Of a stretch of DNA of 64,000 nt, positions 16,410 through 25,453 are shown in pieces (within the stretch, counting starts at the first letter, position 1; every line of letters begins with the position of its first letter). The translations under genes were made by a program, and so were the position numbers. Below the pieces are notes generated by a model. The model had not been told where the DNA came from. It ran no database searches and saw nothing but the letters and a program-made list of their open reading frames with translations. This DNA is from Candidatus Krumholzibacteriia bacterium (GTDB lineage: Bacteria > Krumholzibacteriota > Krumholzibacteriia > WVZY01 > JAKEHA01), in the NCBI GenBank assembly GCA_029865265.1, contig JAOUHG010000005.1:91880-155879 (forward strand), given 5' to 3'.

Positions 16410-16557
16410 GACCGGAACCGGCAAGGTGCGGCGCAACAAGGCGTTCAAGAGCCACATTCTGACCAAGAAGACAACCAAGCGGAAGCGCGGGCTGCGCAAG
16501 GCGACGCTCGTGCACCCGACGGACATGAAGCGCGTGCGGCGGATGCTGCTGATCTAG
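16363..16557 (+). CDS. rpmI: 50S ribosomal protein L35
   Basis: 64 residues, the normal length, beginning [20 protein letters not shown]. It is a basic protein of the large subunit. The ATG at 16363 has GGAAGAG upstream and lies 47 nt inside infC in another frame, an unusually long overlap caused by the IF-3 tail extension. Confidence 0.98.
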   Translation: MPKLKSNRAAMKRFRKTGTGKVRRNKAFKSHILTKKTTKRKRGLRKATLVHPTDMKRVRRMLLI

Positions 16558-16642
16558 CAGCCGCGCAGCGTCCAGTCACCGCAACATCAGTCGGGGTGGC
16601 GCCACCCGCAGGAAGAACGGCGCCTCCAAGGAGGTTTTCACC

Positions 16643-17011
16643 ATGCCACGCACAAAGAATACCGTCGCCGGCCGCGAGCGCAGGAAAAAGGTCCTGAAGG
16701 CGGCCAAGGGTTTCCGCGGTGGCCGCGGTACCCTGTACCGCACCGCACGCGAGACGGTCGACCGCGCCCTCGTCTATGCCTACCGCGACCGCAAGCAGCG
16801 GAAGCGTCACTTCCGCTCGCTGTGGATCTCCCGCATCAACGCCGCCGCGCGCATCAACGGAATGTCGTACAGCCGCTTCATCAACGGCCTCAAGCGCGCC
16901 GAGGTGGACATCGACCGCAAGATGCTGGCCGAGATGGCGGTGAACGACTCCGACGGATTCAAGAAGCTGGCCGACGTCGCCAGGGCGGCGTGGACCGGCG
17001 GAAGCCGCTAG
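16643..17011 (+). CDS. rplT: 50S ribosomal protein L20
   Basis: 122 residues. Binds 23S rRNA early in large-subunit assembly and, in several bacteria, the leader of its own operon. The start is marked by AAGGAGG. The N-terminal basic helix ([23 protein letters not shown]) and the core [25 protein letters not shown] are typical. The 85-nt spacer before it contains a perfect palindrome, GGGTGGC/GCCACCC (16594-16607), which may fold in the mRNA. Confidence 0.98.
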   Translation: MPRTKNTVAGRERRKKVLKAAKGFRGGRGTLYRTARETVDRALVYAYRDRKQRKRHFRSLWISRINAAARINGMSYSRFINGLKRAEVDIDRKMLAEMAVNDSDGFKKLADVARAAWTGGSR

Positions 17012-17027
17012 CGTCGGGTTGAACCCG

Positions 17028-18053
17028 ATGGACCCGCAGTCAATCGAGTCCGGCATTCGCGCCGACGTTGCGGCGTGTGCCACCCCGGATGATCTGGAAG
17101 CGGTGCGCGTCCGCTACCTGGGCCGCAAGGGTGTGGTGACCGCCTTCCTGCGCGGCATTGGCGACGCCGACCCCGCGGAACGGCCGCGCCTGGGTGTGGA
17201 GGCGAACCGCCTCAAGGAACTGGTGTCCTCGATGCTGGCCGCGCGCCGCGATGAACTGGGCGGTGGCGACCGCAACGAGTTCTACCAGCCGCCGGTGGAC
17301 GGAACACTCCCCGCGAGCACGGGCCAGGTGGGGCGGCGCCACGTCATCCCCCAGACCATGCGCCGCATGAAGGCCATCCTCGAGGGCATGGGCTACCGCC
17401 TGGCGCGCGGGCCCGAAATGGAACTCGAGTACTACAACTTCCAGGCGCTCAATTTTCCCGAGGAACACCCCTCGCGGGACCTGCAGGACACCTTCTACAT
17501 CACCGACGACATCCTGCTGCGCACGCACACCTCGCCCATCCAGGTGCGCTTCATGCAGGAGCACCAGCCGCCGCTGAAGATCTACGCGCCGGGGCGTGTC
17601 TACCGCAACGAGGCCATCGATCCGTCGCACGCGGCGGAGTTCCACCAGGTGGAGGGCCTCTACATTGATACGGACGTATCCATGGCGGACCTGCGTGGCG
17701 ACCTCTTGTTCTTCCTGCGCGAACTCTTCGGTGCTTCCACGCAGGTGCGTTTCAAGCCGCACTTCTTTCCCTTCACGGAGCCGAGCGTCGACGTGGACAT
17801 GACCTGCTTCGGGTGTGAGGGGCACGGCTGCACGATCTGCGGACAAACCGGTTGGATCGAGATTCTGGGGGCGGGCATGGTGCACCCCAACGTGCTGCGC
17901 GCGGTGGGCTACGACCCCGATCGTTACTCCGGCTTCGCCTTTGGTATCGGCGTGGACCGGATCGCCATGATCAAACACGGTATCACCGACATCCGCATGT
18001 TTCTGGCCAACGACATGCGCTTCCTCGAACAGTTTCCGGAGCGGGAACCGTGA
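17028..18053 (+). CDS. pheS: Phenylalanyl-tRNA synthetase alpha subunit
   Basis: 341 residues from the ATG at 17028; a TTG at 17019 is possible. Catalytic subunit of the alpha2-beta2 enzyme. Features: N-terminal coiled region (AVRVRYLGRKGVVTAFLR), motif 2 around PGRVYRNEAIDPSHAAEFHQVEG, a four-cysteine zinc-like loop CFGCEGHGCTICGQTGW and motif 3 FAFGIGVDRIAMI. The stop overlaps the pheT start (GTGA), which is consistent with coupled synthesis of the two subunits. Confidence 0.98.
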   Translation: MDPQSIESGIRADVAACATPDDLEAVRVRYLGRKGVVTAFLRGIGDADPAERPRLGVEANRLKELVSSMLAARRDELGGGDRNEFYQPPVDGTLPASTGQVGRRHVIPQTMRRMKAILEGMGYRLARGPEMELEYYNFQALNFPEEHPSRDLQDTFYITDDILLRTHTSPIQVRFMQEHQPPLKIYAPGRVYRNEAIDPSHAAEFHQVEGLYIDTDVSMADLRGDLLFFLRELFGASTQVRFKPHFFPFTEPSVDVDMTCFGCEGHGCTICGQTGWIEILGAGMVHPNVLRAVGYDPDRYSGFAFGIGVDRIAMIKHGITDIRMFLANDMRFLEQFPEREP

Positions 18054-20446
18054 TCGTTTCTCTCTCATGGTTGCGCAAGTACGTGGACATCGCGGTCGAT
18101 GCACGCGCGCTTGCCGACGACCTCACCATGCATGGAATCAAGGTCGAGCGCCTGCTCAGCAGTGGTCTCACCGAGCGGCTGGTGGTGGTGGGGCACGTCC
18201 TTTCTGTCGCGCCGCATCCGGGCGCCGACCGCCTGCACGTGTGTTCGGTGGATGTGGGTGCGGCCTCGCCCCTGGAAATCGTTTGCGGGGCCCCCAACGT
18301 GGCGGCGGGGCAGCGCGTGCCGGTGGCGCTGGTGGGAGCACGCCTCCCCAACGGTGTGAAGATCCGCAAGAGCAAGATCCGCGGCGTCGCGTCGCAGGGC
18401 ATGATCTGCTCGCAGATCGAACTGGGACTGGGCACGGAGTCCGGCGGCATCATCGTACTGCCCGCGGAGACGCAGATCGGCGCGGTCCTGGCCGACGTCC
18501 TGGGCGCGTCGGACGCGACCATGGAACTCGAGATCACGCCCAACCGCCCCGACCAGTTGGGCCACGTGGGTGTGGCGCGCGAGGTGGCGGCGTTGTACGA
18601 CGTGCCGTTGCGGGTTCCGCAGCCGGCGCCGTCCGCATCCGACAGCGACGATGGCGTGAGCATCGACATCGAGTCGCCCGAAGAGTGCTTTCGCTTCGTG
18701 GCCCGCGTGGTACGGGGTGTCAAGGTGGGTCCGTCGCCAGCGTGGCTGCAGGGCGCGCTGGAGAAGGTGGGCGTCAACAGCATCAACAACGTGGTCGACG
18801 CCACCAACTACGTGATGCTCGAAATCGGCCAGCCCCTGCACGCCTACGACCTGAAGAAGCTGCGCTCGACGTCGATGGGTGTCCGCCGCGGTCGCCGGGG
18901 CGAGCGGCTCGAAGTGCTGGACGGCACCACCCGCGAGCTGGGGCCGGAGCACCTCATCATTACGTGCTCCGACGATGCGGTGGGTGTCGCGGGCGTGATC
19001 GGCGGCATGCCGACCGCGATCGACGATGAAACCACCGACATTCTGCTGGAGTGCGCCGCCTTCGCACCGCGTGTGGTGCGCGCAACGCGCCGCGCCCTCA
19101 ACATCAGCACGGACGCGTCGTACCGTTTCGAGCGGGGAAGCGATCGCGACATCTGTGCCGCCGCCTCGCGGCGCGCGCTGGAGATCATCCTGGAGACCGC
19201 GGGCGGGACGGCCGGCCGTGAAGTGGACGTGTTTCCCGCCCCGCGCGAGATACGCAACGTCACCATCCGGCGGTCGACGGTGCGCCGCCTGCTGGGCGAG
19301 GATCTCCCTGTGCAGACCGTCACGGGTTTGCTGGAGCGTCTTGCGTTCCACCGGGTGTCGGGGGACGAGAACGCGATAACGGTTTCGGTGCCGTCGTTCC
19401 GCTGGGACATCTTCGAGGAAGCCGACCTGGTGGAGGAAGTGGCGCGCATGTACGGCTACGACAACATCGGCCGCGGCTGGAAGTACCGTGTCACGGTGCC
19501 GTCCGCGCCGGATGCGTTCGACCGCTTCCTGGAACGGGTGGCGGCCCACCTGGGAGCGCGCGGGCACACGGAGTTCGTCACCAGCGCCTTCACCGACGGG
19601 CGTGAACTGCGATGGTTCGACTGGCCCGACGCTGATCCGCGCAGCCATCCCATGCCGCTGAAGAACCCGCTTTCCACCAATCACGCCTACATGCGCACGC
19701 ACCTGTTGCCGGGAGTACTGGATGCGGTGGCGCACAACATTTCGCACGGCCGGCGCGAGTTGAGCGTGTTCAGCATCGGACGTGTGTTCCTGCGCGCGGA
19801 ACGGGAATCGGGCCTGCCCGATGAACCGACCCACGTGGTGCTTGTACGCACCCGCCCGCGCGGGGCGACATTCTGGCGCGGAGACGAGTCGCCGCCCGAC
19901 CTGTTCGAAATAAAGGCCGAAGTGGAAACGCTGCTGGCCGCAATGCGACCCGCGGCCGGGGAAGCATGGTCCTACGACTTCGCGCCGTCGCGGGGCGAGT
20001 TTCGCTACAGTGACCGTGGTGGTATGGTGGCCGAGGGTGGCATCATCCCCGTAGCGGCGGCACGGGAACTCGGCATCGAACAGCCCGCGTGGTACGCGGC
20101 GATCGATCTGAGTGCGCTTTTTGAGGTCGAGGGCGGCACGGCTATTTTCCGCCCGTTCTCGGAGTTCCCGAGTTCGCGACGGGATCTCTCGCTGGTGGCG
20201 CCCGCGGGTGTGAGCTGGTCGCAGATCGAAAAACATGTGGCGAAGGTCGGCGGACGGTTGCTAGAATCCCTACTGGTGTTCGACGTGTTCCGCGGCGCCA
20301 GTATCGACGCGGAGCAGACCGCGTACGGGGTGCGATTGTCGTTTCGCTCCAGCGAAGGAACACTGAAAGATTCCGACGTCGACGCCATCGTGACGCGAAT
20401 TGTCGGGAAGCTCGAGGCCGAACTCGGCGTCGTGCTGCGCTCGTGA
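18050..20446 (+). CDS. pheT: Phenylalanyl-tRNA synthetase beta subunit
   Basis: 798 residues from the GTG at 18050 overlapping pheS. Domains in order: EMAP-like tRNA-binding domain (residues about 40-150, HPGADRLHVCSVDVG), B3/B4 editing domain (NSINNVVDATNYVMLEIGQPLHAYD), B5 domain, catalytic-like core (LMRTHL-type segment AYMRTHLLPGVL) and the C-terminal FDX-ACB anticodon-binding domain (FSEFPSSRRDLSLVAP). Binds tRNA-Phe and removes Tyr mischarged on it. Normal length. Confidence 0.98.
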   Translation: MIVSLSWLRKYVDIAVDARALADDLTMHGIKVERLLSSGLTERLVVVGHVLSVAPHPGADRLHVCSVDVGAASPLEIVCGAPNVAAGQRVPVALVGARLPNGVKIRKSKIRGVASQGMICSQIELGLGTESGGIIVLPAETQIGAVLADVLGASDATMELEITPNRPDQLGHVGVAREVAALYDVPLRVPQPAPSASDSDDGVSIDIESPEECFRFVARVVRGVKVGPSPAWLQGALEKVGVNSINNVVDATNYVMLEIGQPLHAYDLKKLRSTSMGVRRGRRGERLEVLDGTTRELGPEHLIITCSDDAVGVAGVIGGMPTAIDDETTDILLECAAFAPRVVRATRRALNISTDASYRFERGSDRDICAAASRRALEIILETAGGTAGREVDVFPAPREIRNVTIRRSTVRRLLGEDLPVQTVTGLLERLAFHRVSGDENAITVSVPSFRWDIFEEADLVEEVARMYGYDNIGRGWKYRVTVPSAPDAFDRFLERVAAHLGARGHTEFVTSAFTDGRELRWFDWPDADPRSHPMPLKNPLSTNHAYMRTHLLPGVLDAVAHNISHGRRELSVFSIGRVFLRAERESGLPDEPTHVVLVRTRPRGATFWRGDESPPDLFEIKAEVETLLAAMRPAAGEAWSYDFAPSRGEFRYSDRGGMVAEGGIIPVAAARELGIEQPAWYAAIDLSALFEVEGGTAIFRPFSEFPSSRRDLSLVAPAGVSWSQIEKHVAKVGGRLLESLLVFDVFRGASIDAEQTAYGVRLSFRSSEGTLKDSDVDAIVTRIVGKLEAELGVVLRS

Positions 20447-20467
20447 GCGCGGAAAGGTAGCGCCTGC

Positions 20468-20752
20468 ATGCAAGGAACCGGGGCTCTCGAGAAACTGAAC
20501 ATTCTGGAAGAGCGGATTGCACAGACCACCGAGCGCTTTGCGCACCTCAAGGACCAGTACCAGGCGCTGCAGGAACAGAAGGATTCGCTGGAGCGTGAAA
20601 TGGACCGGCTGCGCAGTGCCAACCAGGAGCTGACGGAGCGGATCGGTAGCCTGAAGACGAGCCACGATCGGATCGTGAGTTCGTTGCACAAGGATGAAGT
20701 GAAGAAGAGGCTGGATCGCGTGCTGGAGAAGCTGGGCGAGTTGCAACTCTAG
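20468..20752 (+). CDS. Small coiled-coil protein, ZapB-like
   Basis: 94 residues, ATG at 20468 with GGAAAGG upstream. Almost the whole sequence is a predicted coiled coil rich in Glu, Gln, Leu and Arg (for example LKDQYQALQEQKDSLEREMD). There is no catalytic motif. Proteins of this size and shape directly before zapA are commonly annotated as ZapB- or TolA-like cell division accessory proteins; ZapB bridges ZapA and chromosome-associated factors. The gene is 10 nt upstream of zapA, so the two are probably co-transcribed. The family assignment rests on shape and context only. Confidence 0.75.
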   Translation: MQGTGALEKLNILEERIAQTTERFAHLKDQYQALQEQKDSLEREMDRLRSANQELTERIGSLKTSHDRIVSSLHKDEVKKRLDRVLEKLGELQL

Positions 20753-20762
20753 AGCGGGGGCC

Positions 20763-21062
20763 ATGATGGAAGAGAAGAGCGCGACGACGGTTGAGATTCT
20801 GGGGCGGGAGTACCGCATCCGCGGGAGCGCCGACGGCGACTATGTGCGCGAGGTGGCCCGCTTCGTCGACGCCAGGCTGCGCGAAGTCTCCCGGGGAGCG
20901 GCGGGCCAGCCGCCCGACCGGGTAGCCGTGTTGGCCGCTATCAATATTGCGGACGAATTGTTTCAGTTGCGCCGCGCGGCCAGTGACGAGATGATGAGTA
21001 TCGAGCGCAGGACCGAGGGGCTGATCTCCCTCATTGACGAGAAACTATCGCTCGAGACGTGA
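20763..21062 (+). CDS. zapA: Cell division protein ZapA
   Basis: 99 residues. ZapA is a small tetrameric protein that cross-links FtsZ filaments at mid-cell. The N-terminal globular part (TVEILGREYRIRGSADGDYVREVARFVD) and the DRVAVLAAINIADELFQLR block are characteristic, and the C-terminus is a coiled coil. An ATG three bases later is equally possible. The 370-nt stretch after it, up to ymdB, holds a 6S-like RNA, the classic neighbour of zapA. Confidence 0.93.
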   Translation: MMEEKSATTVEILGREYRIRGSADGDYVREVARFVDARLREVSRGAAGQPPDRVAVLAAINIADELFQLRRAASDEMMSIERRTEGLISLIDEKLSLET

Positions 21063-21118
21063 GCACCGGCCCACCGCGGGCAGACACACACAAGGAAGCG
21101 TGAACGACGAACAAAGGC

Positions 21119-21332
21119 CTGCGCACATAGTTTAGAAAATTCCCTACCATGCGCGTGATGATAAGGTAATTTTTGAGCCAACACCTTATTGAGGGAAGTT
21201 CCGATCGGATCGTGCTGTGTAACCACGCGAGTGGCCGACAAAGCGGTTCGTAGGGGCATCCACGTGGACCACAAAGGTTCATGAGTTCCCTTGTACACGG
21301 CATAGCGTGGGGAATTTTCATTTACTGCGCAC
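21119..21332 (+). ncRNA. ssrS: Candidate 6S RNA downstream of zapA
   Basis: A non-coding AT-richer island between zapA and ymdB. Its ends pair: GCGCA (21121-21125) with TGCGC (21326-21330), and a perfect 10-bp helix GAAAATTCCC (21135-21144) with GGGAATTTTC (21310-21319). Inner hairpins include ATAAGGT/ACCTTAT and ACAAAGG/CCCTTGT, the latter in the 3' half where E. coli 6S also carries a hairpin. Total length is about 210 nt. The position next to zapA is conserved for 6S RNA in many bacteria. 6S RNA binds RNA polymerase holoenzyme by mimicking an open promoter. No obvious terminator or promoter is visible, and strand + is inferred from the neighbour genes. Confidence 0.6.
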
Positions 21333-21432
21333 TCCCGTTCCGCCGCTCCATTCGGTTCGCCGCCCCGGCGGTGAGCCCCCCTGCACAAGAGCCGCCGCCA
21401 AGCGCGGCCGGCAGTTGCTTGAGGAAGAACCC

Positions 21433-22215
21433 GTGATCGTTGCATTTCTGGGAGATGTGGTGGGCAAGAGTGGCCGGCGGGCCGTTGCCGCCGCCGTCGT
21501 GCGCGTGCGCGGCGAGCACGGCGCCACGCTGGTCATCGCCAACGCGGAGAACTCCGCGGGCGGCTTCGGGATCAACCAGGCATCGATCGAAGAGATGTCG
21601 GCGGCCGGTGTGGACTTCTTCACCACCGGCAACCACGTGTGGGACAAGCGCGAGGGCATCGCCCTGCTGGATTCGCGCGACGACCTGGTGCGCCCCGGCA
21701 ACTATCCCGCACCGGCGCCCGGCCGGGGCGCCGCCCTGGTGCCGGGGAGCAACGGACGGGTGGCGGTGTTGAACGTACAGGGCCGCGTGTTCATGCCGCC
21801 GCTGGACTGCCCCTTCCGCACCGTCGACCGCCTGCTGGGCGAGCTTCCTGACACGGTGCGCATCCGTATCGTCGATTTCCACGCGGAGGCGACCAGCGAG
21901 GAGATCGCCATGGCTTATTATCTCGACGGGCGTGTGTCACTGGTGCTTGGAACGCACACGCACGTGGCCACGCGGGACGCGCGCATCCTGCCCGGGGGGA
22001 CCGGCGCGGTCACGGATGTGGGGATGACGGGGTCCTTCGAGTCCATCCTCGGTGTGCGCAAGGATGAGGTCATCGCGCGCTTTCTGAGCATGCGGCCCAC
22101 GCGTTTCGAAGTGGCCGGCACCGATGTCCGCTGCGATTATGTGGTGGCGGACATCGACGACGAAACCGGACGCACGCGCGCCTTTTCGCACCACCAACTA
22201 CTGCTGGAGGGTTGA
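21433..22215 (+). CDS. ymdB: YmdB/TIGR00282 family metallophosphoesterase
   Basis: 260 residues from the GTG at 21433 with GAGGAA upstream; an upstream extension of the frame would read through the RNA gene. Metallophosphoesterase motifs: VAFLGDVVGKSGRR (first Asp ligand), ANAENSAGGFGI, TTGNHVWDK (GNH) and GTHTHVATRD. Family members hydrolyse 2',3'-cyclic nucleotides and influence biofilm switching and RNA turnover in Bacillus; the role here is inferred. The gene starts a tightly packed series that runs to recN. Confidence 0.94.
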   Translation: MIVAFLGDVVGKSGRRAVAAAVVRVRGEHGATLVIANAENSAGGFGINQASIEEMSAAGVDFFTTGNHVWDKREGIALLDSRDDLVRPGNYPAPAPGRGAALVPGSNGRVAVLNVQGRVFMPPLDCPFRTVDRLLGELPDTVRIRIVDFHAEATSEEIAMAYYLDGRVSLVLGTHTHVATRDARILPGGTGAVTDVGMTGSFESILGVRKDEVIARFLSMRPTRFEVAGTDVRCDYVVADIDDETGRTRAFSHHQLLLEG

Positions 22216-22218
22216 TCA

Positions 22219-23091
22219 ATGCAACTGCTCGACGGGAAGGCCGCCGCAGCCGCCATCAAGTCGGAGATCGCCGCTTCCGTTAGCGCACTGGGGAGTGAGC
22301 GGCGCCCGGCCATCGCACTGGTGCGCGTGGGGGAGGATCCCGCATCGAGGGTATACGTGTCGGCCAAGGCCAGGGCGTGCGAGGAGTGTGGCATCGAGTC
22401 GCGCGGCCTGCACCTGCCCGAGGACGCGCCCGAAGACCGTGTACTGGGCGTTCTGCGCGACTTCAACCGCGACGAGTCCGTCGACGGGATCCTGTTGCAG
22501 CTGCCGCTGCCGCGCCAGGTGGACGCAGACCGTGCCATTGCCGCCATCAGCCCGGAGAAGGACGTCGACGGCTTCCACCCCGAGAGCCTGGGGCGGCTGG
22601 CGGCGGGAGCGCCGCGCTTCGTCCCCTGCACACCGCTGGGGATCGTCGAGCTCCTGCGCCGCAACGGTGTGTCCACCGTGGGTGCGAACGTGGTGGTGCT
22701 GGGGCGCAGCGTGATCGTGGGCAAGCCGATGGGCCTGCTGCTCACGCTCAAGGGCGCGGGCGGCGACGCCACCGTGACCATGTGCCACAGCCGCACCCGC
22801 GACATCGCGGCGCACACGCGCGCCGCGGACATCATCATCGCCGCCATGGGCGTGCCGCGCTTTCTCAAGGCGGACATGGTTCGCGAGGGTGCGGTGGTTG
22901 TGGACGTGGGCATCAACCGTGTGGAAGACGCCAGTGCCACGAAGGGCTACACCCTGGTGGGCGACGTCGACTTCGAAGCCGTCGCGCCGCGCACCTCGTT
23001 CATCACGCCGGTACCCGGCGGGGTGGGACCGATGACGGTCGCGATGCTGATGTCCAATACGTTCACCGCGTACCGCATGCGGACCCGGTGA
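22219..23091 (+). CDS. folD: Bifunctional methylene-THF dehydrogenase / methenyl-THF cyclohydrolase
   Basis: 290 residues. Interconverts 5,10-methylene-THF and 10-formyl-THF for purine and formyl-Met synthesis. Key regions: YVSAKARACEECGI (YxxxK with the catalytic Lys), DGILLQLPLPRQVD, SPEKDVDGFHPES, VLGRSVIVGKPMG (NADP site) and PVPGGVGPMTVAMLM. Full length. It starts 3 nt after ymdB and ends 1 nt before xseA. Confidence 0.98.
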   Translation: MQLLDGKAAAAAIKSEIAASVSALGSERRPAIALVRVGEDPASRVYVSAKARACEECGIESRGLHLPEDAPEDRVLGVLRDFNRDESVDGILLQLPLPRQVDADRAIAAISPEKDVDGFHPESLGRLAAGAPRFVPCTPLGIVELLRRNGVSTVGANVVVLGRSVIVGKPMGLLLTLKGAGGDATVTMCHSRTRDIAAHTRAADIIIAAMGVPRFLKADMVREGAVVVDVGINRVEDASATKGYTLVGDVDFEAVAPRTSFITPVPGGVGPMTVAMLMSNTFTAYRMRTR

Positions 23092-23092
23092 T

Positions 23093-24313
23093 ATGGCTCG
23101 CACGGAGCCACCGGTATTCTCCGTCGCTGAGATCAACGGCGTCGTTCGCGAGCTCCTCGAGGGCGAGTTTCGCGACGTGATCGTCAGCGGGGAACTCTCC
23201 AACGTGCGCGTGCACGCTTCCGGGCACGTCTACTTCCGTCTCAAGGATGCGGGCGCGCAGCTGGCCGCGGTGTGTTTTCGCGGCGACGCGCGCGGGATCG
23301 ATTTCGAACTGCAGGATGGCGTGCAGGTGCTGGCGCGTGGGCGCCTCACCGTCTATGAACCGCAGGGTACCTATCAGCTGGTCGCCCGCGGCATCGAACC
23401 CGCCGGGAGGGGCGAGCTGGAGCGCGCCTACCGCCTGCTGGTGGCCCGCCTCGACGCGGAGGGCCTCTTCGACGAGGCACGCAAGCGTCCGCTGCCGCGC
23501 TACCCGCGCACGTTGGCCGTTATTACGTCGCCCTCCGGGGCGGCGATAAAGGACATCCTCTCGACGCTGCGGCGGCGCTTCCCGTGCGTGGAGGTCCTGT
23601 TCGTCCCCGTGCCGGTGCAGGGCGAGACGGCGGCGCCGGCCATCGCTCGGGCGCTGGACGCGGTGTCGGAACAGCCCGCGGTCGACGCCGTCATCGTGGG
23701 CCGCGGCGGCGGCAGCCTGGAAGACTTGTGGGCGTTCAACGAGGAGGCGGTGGCGCGCGCCATCCACCGCTGTTCCGTTCCGGTGATCAGTGCGGTCGGC
23801 CATGAACGCGACGTCACCATCGCCGACCTGGTGGCGGACCGGCGTGCAGCCACGCCAACCATGGCGGCGGAGATCGCCGTACCCGAACGCGCCGAGGTTG
23901 CGCGCCGCATCGACGGGCTCGACGCCGCCATGGCGTCCCGGGTGCGCTCGCGCGTGGAACGCTCTGCGGCGCGGGTCAGCGAACTGCTGCGCAGCTATGC
24001 GCTGGGCAGTGTTCGCGGGCGCATCGAGCAGGGCATGCAGGGGCTGGACTTCATCAGCGTACGCCTGCAGGCCGGCGTGCGCGGCGGCCTGCGCGAGCAT
24101 TCCGGGCGCCTGGATACGCTGGATGCGCGGCTGTCGTCGCTGGACCCGCGGGAGACGATGCGGCGCGGCTATGTGGCCTGCGCAGACGCGGTCTCCGGAC
24201 GTCTCCTCAAGGGTGCGAAGGAAGCGCTGGACGCGCGCAGCGTGCACCTGTCGTTCCACGATGGGGCCGTATCGGCGAATGTCGGCGGACGGGTCGGCAA
24301 GGAGGGAACATGA
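23093..24313 (+). CDS. xseA: Exodeoxyribonuclease VII large subunit
   Basis: 406 residues. Catalytic subunit of ExoVII, which degrades single-stranded DNA into short oligonucleotides. N-terminal OB fold (INGVVRELLEGEF, VSGELSNVRVHASGHVYFRLKD), then the catalytic core with YPRTLAVITSPSGAAIKDI, RGGGSLEDLWAFNEE and SAVGHERDVTIADLVADRRAATPTMAAE spread over residues 135-270, and a coiled C-terminal region. The stop overlaps the xseB start. Confidence 0.97.
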   Translation: MARTEPPVFSVAEINGVVRELLEGEFRDVIVSGELSNVRVHASGHVYFRLKDAGAQLAAVCFRGDARGIDFELQDGVQVLARGRLTVYEPQGTYQLVARGIEPAGRGELERAYRLLVARLDAEGLFDEARKRPLPRYPRTLAVITSPSGAAIKDILSTLRRRFPCVEVLFVPVPVQGETAAPAIARALDAVSEQPAVDAVIVGRGGGSLEDLWAFNEEAVARAIHRCSVPVISAVGHERDVTIADLVADRRAATPTMAAEIAVPERAEVARRIDGLDAAMASRVRSRVERSAARVSELLRSYALGSVRGRIEQGMQGLDFISVRLQAGVRGGLREHSGRLDTLDARLSSLDPRETMRRGYVACADAVSGRLLKGAKEALDARSVHLSFHDGAVSANVGGRVGKEGT

Positions 24314-24567
24314 GCAGGAAGAAGGATGGCGCCGAGGACATCGGGGAGCTCACTTTCGAGGATGCCATGAAACGCCTGGAGCGGATCGTCTCCGAACTGG
24401 AGGCGGGAAGCGTTTCGCTGGCGGATTCGTTGCAGAAGTTCGAGGAGGGGATTGCACTGGGCCGCCGCTGCCGGGAACTGCTCGCGAGCGCGGACCTGCG
24501 GGTGCGCACGCTGGTGGAAGGCGCGGAGGGAACGCTGGTGGAGGGAGAGTCGTTTGACGCGGAGTGA
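24310..24567 (+). CDS. xseB: Exodeoxyribonuclease VII small subunit
   Basis: 85 residues; two helices (LTFEDAMKRLERIVSELEAGS and SLADSLQKFEEGIALGRRC) typical of XseB, which binds XseA in several copies. It overlaps xseA by 4 nt and ispA by 14 nt. Confidence 0.96.
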   Translation: MSRKKDGAEDIGELTFEDAMKRLERIVSELEAGSVSLADSLQKFEEGIALGRRCRELLASADLRVRTLVEGAEGTLVEGESFDAE

Positions 24568-25453
24568 TTCCTCGTTCGACGCCCGCGCCGCGGCCGACCG
24601 CGCGGCGGTGGAGGAGCGGCTGGCGGAACTGCTGGCGCGCTTCGCGCATCAGCACGACGGCATGCGCGAGGCCATGGCCTACTCGCTGCTGGGCGGCGGC
24701 AAGCGCCTGCGGCCGCTCCTGTGCCTGTGGACGCACGATGCGCTGGGCGGAGCCCGGCGCGACGCGGCACTCGATTGCGCCTGCGCCGTCGAGTGCGTGC
24801 ACACCTACTCGCTCGTGCACGACGATCTGCCGTGCATGGACGACGACGACCTTCGGCGTGGCAAACCCAGCTCGCACCGGCGCTTCGGTGAGGCGGTGGC
24901 GGTTCTCACCGGCGACGCATTGCTCAGCATGGCCTTCGAGATTTCGGCGACGCTGGCCGATCGGCACGACGTGGACAGTGACCTGGCGCTGACGGTGGTG
25001 CGCATCCTGAGCTCTGCGGCGGGTACCGATGGCCTCATCACCGGCCAGGCCCTCGACCTGACGCCGCCGGATTGCGGCGGCATCGACGCCGTGGAACGGA
25101 TTCACGAGCACAAGACCGCCCGCCTGATCGCCGCCGCGCTGGAAACGGGCGCGACCCTGGCGGGTGTGCCGGCCGCGGCGCTGGAGCGGGTGCGGCGCGC
25201 CGGGCTCGATGCCGGCGCCGCATTCCAGATCGTGGACGATCTGCTGGATCTGGAGGGCAGCGAGGATTCACTTGGCAAGACCCCGGGCAAGGATGTACAC
25301 GGGGGAAAGCTCACCTATCCGGCGGTAGCCGGCGTGGAGCGCTCGCGGGCGGAAGCCTCGCGCAGGATCGAGGCCGCACTGGCCTCACTGCCCGGGATAG
25401 ACGGTACCCCTCTCGCCGCACTGCTGGCGCATCTCGTGGGCCGTCACTCGTGA
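24554..25453 (+). CDS. ispA: Farnesyl/geranylgeranyl diphosphate synthase
   Basis: 299 residues from the TTG at 24554, with GGAGGGAGAG just upstream, inside the end of xseB. It condenses IPP with allylic diphosphates. First aspartate-rich motif: HTYSLVHDDLPCMDDDDLRRG, with the two-residue insertion of bacterial IspA. Second: FQIVDDLLDLEGSEDSLGKTPGKD. The GGGKRLRPLL basic patch binds diphosphate. Chain length is probably C15 by similarity of the region before the first motif. dxs two genes downstream supplies the same isoprenoid pathway. Confidence 0.96.
   Translation: MTRSDSSFDARAAADRAAVEERLAELLARFAHQHDGMREAMAYSLLGGGKRLRPLLCLWTHDALGGARRDAALDCACAVECVHTYSLVHDDLPCMDDDDLRRGKPSSHRRFGEAVAVLTGDALLSMAFEISATLADRHDVDSDLALTVVRILSSAAGTDGLITGQALDLTPPDCGGIDAVERIHEHKTARLIAAALETGATLAGVPAAALERVRRAGLDAGAAFQIVDDLLDLEGSEDSLGKTPGKDVHGGKLTYPAVAGVERSRAEASRRIEAALASLPGIDGTPLAALLAHLVGRHS

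Noticed and set aside
21119..21332. RNase P RNA because of GAGGGAAGTTCCG
   Set aside because: Similar to one conserved region only; too short and the other conserved regions are missing.
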